Assembly (NCBI GenBank): GCA_028279655.1
Contig: JANQNH010000018.1
Location: 124,001 to 188,000 of the forward strand
Length of the DNA: 64,000 nucleotides
Direction: 5' to 3'
From: Candidatus Nanoarchaeia archaeon
Lineage (GTDB): Archaea; Nanobdellota; Nanobdellia; Woesearchaeales; JACPBV01
Below are positions 60,027 through 64,000 of this stretch, in pieces. A program made the position numbers and the translations under genes. Numbering within the stretch: the first letter of the stretch is position 1; each line of letters starts with the position of its first letter. The notes below the pieces were generated by a model. That model searched no databases and was not told where the DNA came from. It worked only from the letters and a program-made list of their open reading frames with translations.

Positions 60027-60671
60027 TTACTCTAAACGAATCAACTTTTCTGCTTTTTTGATGTTTTTTGGATTGCTAAACCCTATTTCGTCTTTCCACT
60101 TTTTTAACATTTCAAAGCCATTAATTGATAATCTCGATAAGTCATTCCATCTTGCTTTTTTACTCTTTGTAACCCAGGTTGAGGTTCTAAATCCTAAATC
60201 TTTTAGAATCTGGTTTATCTCTTTCATTAGATTCTCTGAAACATTACACATTTCTATTCTTGGATAAACCTTTCTCTTATTTGCTAGAAAAGTGTTTATG
60301 CCTCCATCAGTATCTATAAATCCCCTTAAGAAATCTTTCCTAAAACTCTGTTTTTCTAGAATCTGTGAAGGAATATTGATTTTGTCTTTTTTGCCCATTG
60401 GTAAACCTAGGATGTCTTTTTTAAATTCAATGATTTGTTTATTGTGGATTCTAAAACCATAAGTCCCCTTTGACCATGCCCTTCCTTTTGGTTGTATACC
60501 GTATATTTTTTCATAAAGTGTGATTATGTAGTTGTCCATATATTCCTTGTCGTCAATATGGTGACAAGCTAGAGTGTATGAATAGACACCACTGTAAATG
60601 TTCATACTTCCATCACCTACATGAATTCCTGTTTCTTCTGCTAGGTCCTTATTTATTTTGTATTTAATCAT
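60027..60671 (-). CDS. LAGLIDADG homing endonuclease (free-standing)
   Basis: 214 residues with two LAGLIDADG-type motifs: DLAEETGIHVGDGSMN near the N-terminus and FLRGFIDTDGGINTF near 115, each preceding a typical half-domain; Asp in both motifs is intact, so it may be active. GGAGGT lies 8 bases before the ATG. It is encoded 38 bp upstream of the intron-containing tRNA on the same strand, with no intein or intron host around it. The target may be nearby. Confidence 0.88.
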   Translation of the reverse strand: MIKYKINKDLAEETGIHVGDGSMNIYSGVYSYTLACHHIDDKEYMDNYIITLYEKIYGIQPKGRAWSKGTYGFRIHNKQIIEFKKDILGLPMGKKDKINIPSQILEKQSFRKDFLRGFIDTDGGINTFLANKRKVYPRIEMCNVSENLMKEINQILKDLGFRTSTWVTKSKKARWNDLSRLSINGFEMLKKWKDEIGFSNPKNIKKAEKLIRLE

Positions 60672-60720
60672 TTAAGTTACCTCCAAAGTTATTTATCTTT
60701 CTAGAACTTTGGATAATTTA

Positions 60721-60837
60721 AAAAAGAGAACTTTAAGCGAAACTGCTTAATTGTTTTTTGTGTTTACTCGGAGATATTTGGTTTCTAGGAATAACCAAAA
60801 AACATTATTTAGCAGTTTTGCGTGTTCTCTTTTTTTG
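60721..60837. ncRNA. Long hairpin, possible small RNA or 3' structure
   Basis: In the 206-bp gap 60672-60877. AGAGAAC pairs with GTTCTCT and, inside it, GCGAAACTGCT with AGCAGTTTTGC, then TGTTTTTTG with CAAAAAACA and GGTT with AACC. The stem ends in a T-run (60831-60837). The outer arms sum to about 30 base pairs. Upstream, CCAAAGTT/AACTTTGG (60683-60710) is another inverted pair next to the start of the endonuclease gene. Could be a transcribed RNA or a bidirectional terminator. Confidence 0.45.
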
Positions 60838-60877
60838 TAAGAACTTATAGTTTATAAAATTCACGCTATATTTTACA

Positions 60878-61492
60878 TTATGCTTCCATACCGTATAATT
60901 TTGGATAAAATGGCTCTGGAGTTGGTGCAAATACACGCATGTCAAGGTAGCGCTTAACAACACTTGTAAGCCGGTATATCTCTCTCCAGAGCATCTTCTC
61001 GTGCTTTTCGAGATCCTGGGATATTATCCGCTTTTCGTAAATATCCTGCCAGTGCTTCAGAAACCAATGGTCTTTCCATTTATCATCATAATCTGTCTGT
61101 ACTGCACCATTAAACATTATCTCCATCTCACCGAACTGTACCTTGATCTTCTTGCCCTGGTGCATTATCTCCCTGTTCTGTATGTATACTCCATGGAAAT
61201 CTATGTTTAGTTTGTATCTCACATAACCAGAGTACTTGCCTTCTGGCTTTTTGAAGAAACGCCAGTAGATCCACATCTCTTTTCCACCAGCGTGCAGCCC
61301 TTTCTGGTGATACTTTTCAAGGTAGAGGGATTCAATATTGCTGTGCATGGCTCCTGGCTGGTTTCCTGTCGCTCCGCCTTCCCCAAACCATTTTTCCTCT
61401 ACAAGGTATTCATGCATCATGACATAGAGGTTCTTGAGATTAAAGACGTCTTTGTATTTTACCTTTGTCTCAGGGATTTTTATTTCTTTCAT
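60878..61492 (-). CDS. Conserved protein of unknown function
   Basis: 204 residues, rich in Trp, Tyr and basic residues: YVMMHEYLVEEKWFG, GGKEMWIYWRFFKKPEGKYSGYVRYKLNIDFHG, KKIKVQFGEMEIMFNGAVQTDY and the final VFAPTPEPFYPKLYGMEA. Looks like a beta-sandwich followed by helices (KHWQDIYEKRIISQDLEKHEKMLWREIYRL). I have seen this type only as hypothetical proteins in small-genome archaea. No catalytic motif recognised. Confidence 0.7.
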   Translation of the reverse strand: MKEIKIPETKVKYKDVFNLKNLYVMMHEYLVEEKWFGEGGATGNQPGAMHSNIESLYLEKYHQKGLHAGGKEMWIYWRFFKKPEGKYSGYVRYKLNIDFHGVYIQNREIMHQGKKIKVQFGEMEIMFNGAVQTDYDDKWKDHWFLKHWQDIYEKRIISQDLEKHEKMLWREIYRLTSVVKRYLDMRVFAPTPEPFYPKLYGMEA

Positions 61493-61574
61493 TAGTCTAA
61501 TTATTAGGAAGTATTTATATAAAGTTTTCGGAATTCAAAAGATTTTTATAAATAAGGGACATTCCTCCTATAAA

Positions 61575-62774
61575 ATGATTGTAGGGGTTGTTGGTAAGGC
61601 TAATGTTGGAAAGTCAACATTCTTCAAGGCAGCTACGTTAGCAGAGGTTGAGATAGCTAACTATCCGTTTGCGACTATTAAGCCTAATTCCGGTGTAGGT
61701 TATGTCAAGGTTAAGGATGCTGCTGAGCAGTTTGGTAAGGTGAGCAATCCTAGGGATGGTTTTGTTGTAAATGGTAAGAGGTTTGTTCCTGTGGAATTAA
61801 TCGATGTTGCTGGTCTTGTTCCTGGGGCTCATGAAGGTAAAGGCATGGGAAACCAATTCCTCGATGATCTTCGTCAGGCAGATGTTCTGATACATGTTGT
61901 TGATATATCCGGCTCTACAAATGAGAAAGGAGAGCCTGTTGAGCCAGGCAGCTATGATCCTGCAAATGATGTCAGGTTTTTGGAGGAGGAGCTAGATTTC
62001 TGGATACTCAGGCTGATAAAGAAGGGATGGGATAAATTCTCAAGGGATGTTCAGCAGACCCATCAAGAGGTGGATAAGGCAATTGCAAGGCACATTGTTG
62101 GATTAGGGGTTACAGAGGATATGGTTAAAAGGGTGATTGAGGATCTTGATATTGCAGAGAAGCCCATATTAGAGTGGACTGATGAGGATCTTATGAAGAT
62201 CGGAACCCAGGTAAGGAAGATAACAAAGCCAATGATTATTGCGTGCAATAAGATAGATGTCAAGGGAGCTATGGAGAATTTTGAAAGGGTCAAGGAGGAG
62301 TTTCCTGACCATTATCTGGTCAAATGCAGTGCAGAGAGTGAGCTTGCATTGAGGGAAGCTGCAAAGCACGAGCTTATATCTTATGTTCCTGGTGATTCTG
62401 GTTTTGAGGTTAAGGATGATGGAAAGTTGTCGGATAAGCAGAGGAATGCTTTGGAATTTGTAAAGGCAGGGATCTTGGATAAATTCGGCAGTACAGGTGT
62501 TCAGGATGTTCTTGACAAGGCTGTTTTTGAGCTGCTCTCTTATATTGCTATCTTTCCTGGTGGAGTCAATAAACTTGAGGATCAAAATGGTAATGTTCTG
62601 CCCGATTGTTTCCTGATGCCTAAAGATACAACAGCCTTGGATTTTGCTTATAGGCTGCATACTGATTTTGGAGATAATTTTATCAGAGCTATAGATGTAA
62701 AGACAAAGATGACTGTGGGCAAGGAGCATAAGTTAAAGCATGGAGATATTGTTGAGGTTGTGGCTGATAGATAG
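61575..62774 (+). CDS. YchF/Obg-family GTPase with TGS domain
   Basis: 399 residues starting MIVGVVGKANVGKSTFF; the frame opens 47 codons earlier but that part has no family match. G1 GKANVGKST, G3 DVAGLVPGAHEGKGMGNQFLDDLRQAD, G4 NKID (CNKIDV), and a C-terminal TGS domain (FLMPKDTTALDFAYRLHTDFGD). Archaeal YchF-type members bind ribosomes; several prefer ATP. CTCCT upstream is on the other strand, so the start is probably leaderless. Single gene. Confidence 0.94.
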   Translation: MIVGVVGKANVGKSTFFKAATLAEVEIANYPFATIKPNSGVGYVKVKDAAEQFGKVSNPRDGFVVNGKRFVPVELIDVAGLVPGAHEGKGMGNQFLDDLRQADVLIHVVDISGSTNEKGEPVEPGSYDPANDVRFLEEELDFWILRLIKKGWDKFSRDVQQTHQEVDKAIARHIVGLGVTEDMVKRVIEDLDIAEKPILEWTDEDLMKIGTQVRKITKPMIIACNKIDVKGAMENFERVKEEFPDHYLVKCSAESELALREAAKHELISYVPGDSGFEVKDDGKLSDKQRNALEFVKAGILDKFGSTGVQDVLDKAVFELLSYIAIFPGGVNKLEDQNGNVLPDCFLMPKDTTALDFAYRLHTDFGDNFIRAIDVKTKMTVGKEHKLKHGDIVEVVADR

Positions 62775-62805
62775 TTCTCTTTTTGACCATGTAACTTTTT
62801 GTGGG

Positions 62806-64000
62806 TTATTTAACCCCCCTGCAACTCCAGGCTAGGATATACTTCTTTCTTAGTCTCCTGTCACTGATGTCTTTCCCATCCAATACCTTCCTGTATATTG
62901 CTGTTATCTTCCCTACATTTTTCTCTGAGTCAATCAAGAAATTCCTAATTCCATTTTGGATTAAGTGTGAACTTTGACTAAATAGTCCCAGTTCTTTTTT
63001 GTTGATGATCTCGGTCCCATTGTGAATCTTTTTTATCTCGAAAAATCCCCCTTTTTCGTCTTTAATCCACCCTTCTTCGAGTTTATGTCTTAAGGTCATC
63101 AATTTTACTTTTCCGTGAACAAGAACTATGAAATTCTTATTTCTGAACTTGTTCATCTCATTCATGCTCAATTCAGGAGAGATTATGGGTAATGCATCTC
63201 TTTTTGTGAAGTATCTGATGTCTATGTCATTGAAGCAGTTAATGTTATAGTCAAGATGGATAGGTATTTTCAGGTTTAGATTTAATACTGCTAGATTTCC
63301 TGCCAGGATTCCATCTGGCTTTTTTTCTTTTATAACTCTTTTTATGTCTTCTATGTCATCGTCTGTGATTATCCTGGGTATTGCCCCAAACAGTCTGCAG
63401 CCTATCCTTTTCTTTACTTCACAAAAACCAGGATTGAGGATATCAAAATATATTATATCTGCCCTACTTGCGTCTGCTTCAACGGCGTCTTTTATATTGT
63501 ATGCTCTTACTATGAGTTGTTTTGTGTTGTTTCTTTTTCTTTCTATCTCTGGTAGTTTTGGTATGATGTTTTTTCTTCCTACCTTAACATCTTTTGTGTT
63601 TACTTCATAAAACTCTTTTTTGTGCTCTTTTATTGTTCCTGTTGCTTTGTTTCTGTTGAATATATCATGGGAATTTTTGAATATACCTTCTGTGAATTCC
63701 CTACTGAAAGCACCTTGGAGTTTTGTAATGGTTTCTTTTGGGATAATGAACTTTCCTTTGTAGAAACTGTCGATTGCTTTTCTGTATGCTTCGGTTGCGG
63801 CTGCTACATAATAAGGGGTTCTCATCCTTCCTTCAATCTTTATCGCATCTATCTTTAAGCCTATGATTTCTGGGATCTGTCTTATCAGGCATAGCTCTTT
63901 TGTTGAGAGGTAATACCCACCATTGTACCTTTTCCTGCAAGGTTGGGCACACCTTCCCCTGTTACCGCTTCTTCCTCCAAGGAGGCTTGAGAATAGGCAT
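62806..64000 (-). CDS. Peptidase U32-family protein (N-terminus outside window)
   Basis: The frame continues beyond the right edge: from the edge inwards it reads LFSSLLGGRSGNRG, then CAQPCRKRYNGGYY, GLKIDAIKIEGRMRTPYYVAAATEAYR, the U32 signature around GRSxNRGxCAQxCR and LKIEGRMxTPYY. It ends near AWSCRGVK. U32 proteins include RlhA-type tRNA/rRNA hydroxylases and collagenase-like proteases. The ATG that opens the partial frame at 63825 is internal. Stop 32 bases after the YchF-type gene, convergent. Confidence 0.9.
   Translation of the reverse strand, partial: CLFSSLLGGRSGNRGRCAQPCRKRYNGGYYLSTKELCLIRQIPEIIGLKIDAIKIEGRMRTPYYVAAATEAYRKAIDSFYKGKFIIPKETITKLQGAFSREFTEGIFKNSHDIFNRNKATGTIKEHKKEFYEVNTKDVKVGRKNIIPKLPEIERKRNNTKQLIVRAYNIKDAVEADASRADIIYFDILNPGFCEVKKRIGCRLFGAIPRIITDDDIEDIKRVIKEKKPDGILAGNLAVLNLNLKIPIHLDYNINCFNDIDIRYFTKRDALPIISPELSMNEMNKFRNKNFIVLVHGKVKLMTLRHKLEEGWIKDEKGGFFEIKKIHNGTEIINKKELGLFSQSSHLIQNGIRNFLIDSEKNVGKITAIYRKVLDGKDISDRRLRKKYILAWSCRGVK

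Overview
The window is archaeal. It carries CDC48/VAT ATPase, the archaeal CoA route (PanB, CoaBC, pantoate kinase, phosphopantothenate synthetase), the archaea-specific GatD/GatE tRNA amidotransferase, the archaeal YchF-type GTPase, a tRNA-Arg gene with a small anticodon-loop intron, and many genes whose only upstream signal is a TATA box about 25 nt before the start codon (leaderless type). Other genes have clear GGAGG/GAGGTGA ribosome sites. The base composition is AT-rich and arginine codons are mostly AGA/AGG. Many small unknown proteins and several genes typical of small-genome archaea suggest a DPANN-type (for example Woesearchaeota-like) lineage, but that placement is an inference.

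Layout. 0-11.5 kb: end of a PLP decarboxylase, a SpoIIE-type phosphatase, panB, two tandem paralogous unknowns, the coaBC-PoK-PPS operon, a HAD phosphatase with a TauE-type permease, an ACT protein and a run of small unknowns. 11.5-14.5 kb: a 362-bp transposon-like, highly folded element with 10-bp target repeats, next to the cdc48 promoter. 14.5-21.9 kb: unknowns, a frameshifted radical SAM gene, a PerR-like regulator with an oxidative-stress operon (rubredoxin-glutamate synthase, rubrerythrin), and a PadR operon. 22-31 kb: two copies of a zinc-homeostasis module, each a Fur-family gene divergent from a zinc transporter across the same operator (ZIP plus a His-rich lipoprotein; ZnuACB). 31-36.3 kb: a six-gene TetR-controlled operon. 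25.8-40.4 kb is accessory in character: solitary small genes separated by folded intergenic RNA-like elements that share sequence modules, a broken MNT/HEPN pair fused to an integrase fragment, and a RelE toxin-antitoxin pair.

40.5-50.8 kb: a 12-codon ORF before gatD, hisI-hisG, a LAGLIDADG-like gene overlapping gatE, gatE without its GAD insert, a cluster of four mini-genes divergent from a PhoU/AbrB regulator, and pyruvate phosphate dikinase. 50.8-64 kb: a lipoprotein group, a double Lrp regulator, a methyltransferase-like protein, an ACT protein, serA, tRNA-Arg(CCU), adk, an unusual intron-containing tRNA, a LAGLIDADG endonuclease, a long hairpin, an unknown, the YchF-type GTPase and a U32 peptidase running off the end.

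The most interesting material is non-coding: the 11.5-kb element, the 37-bp motif it shares with the coaBC promoter, and the repeated two-hairpin module at 25-39 kb.
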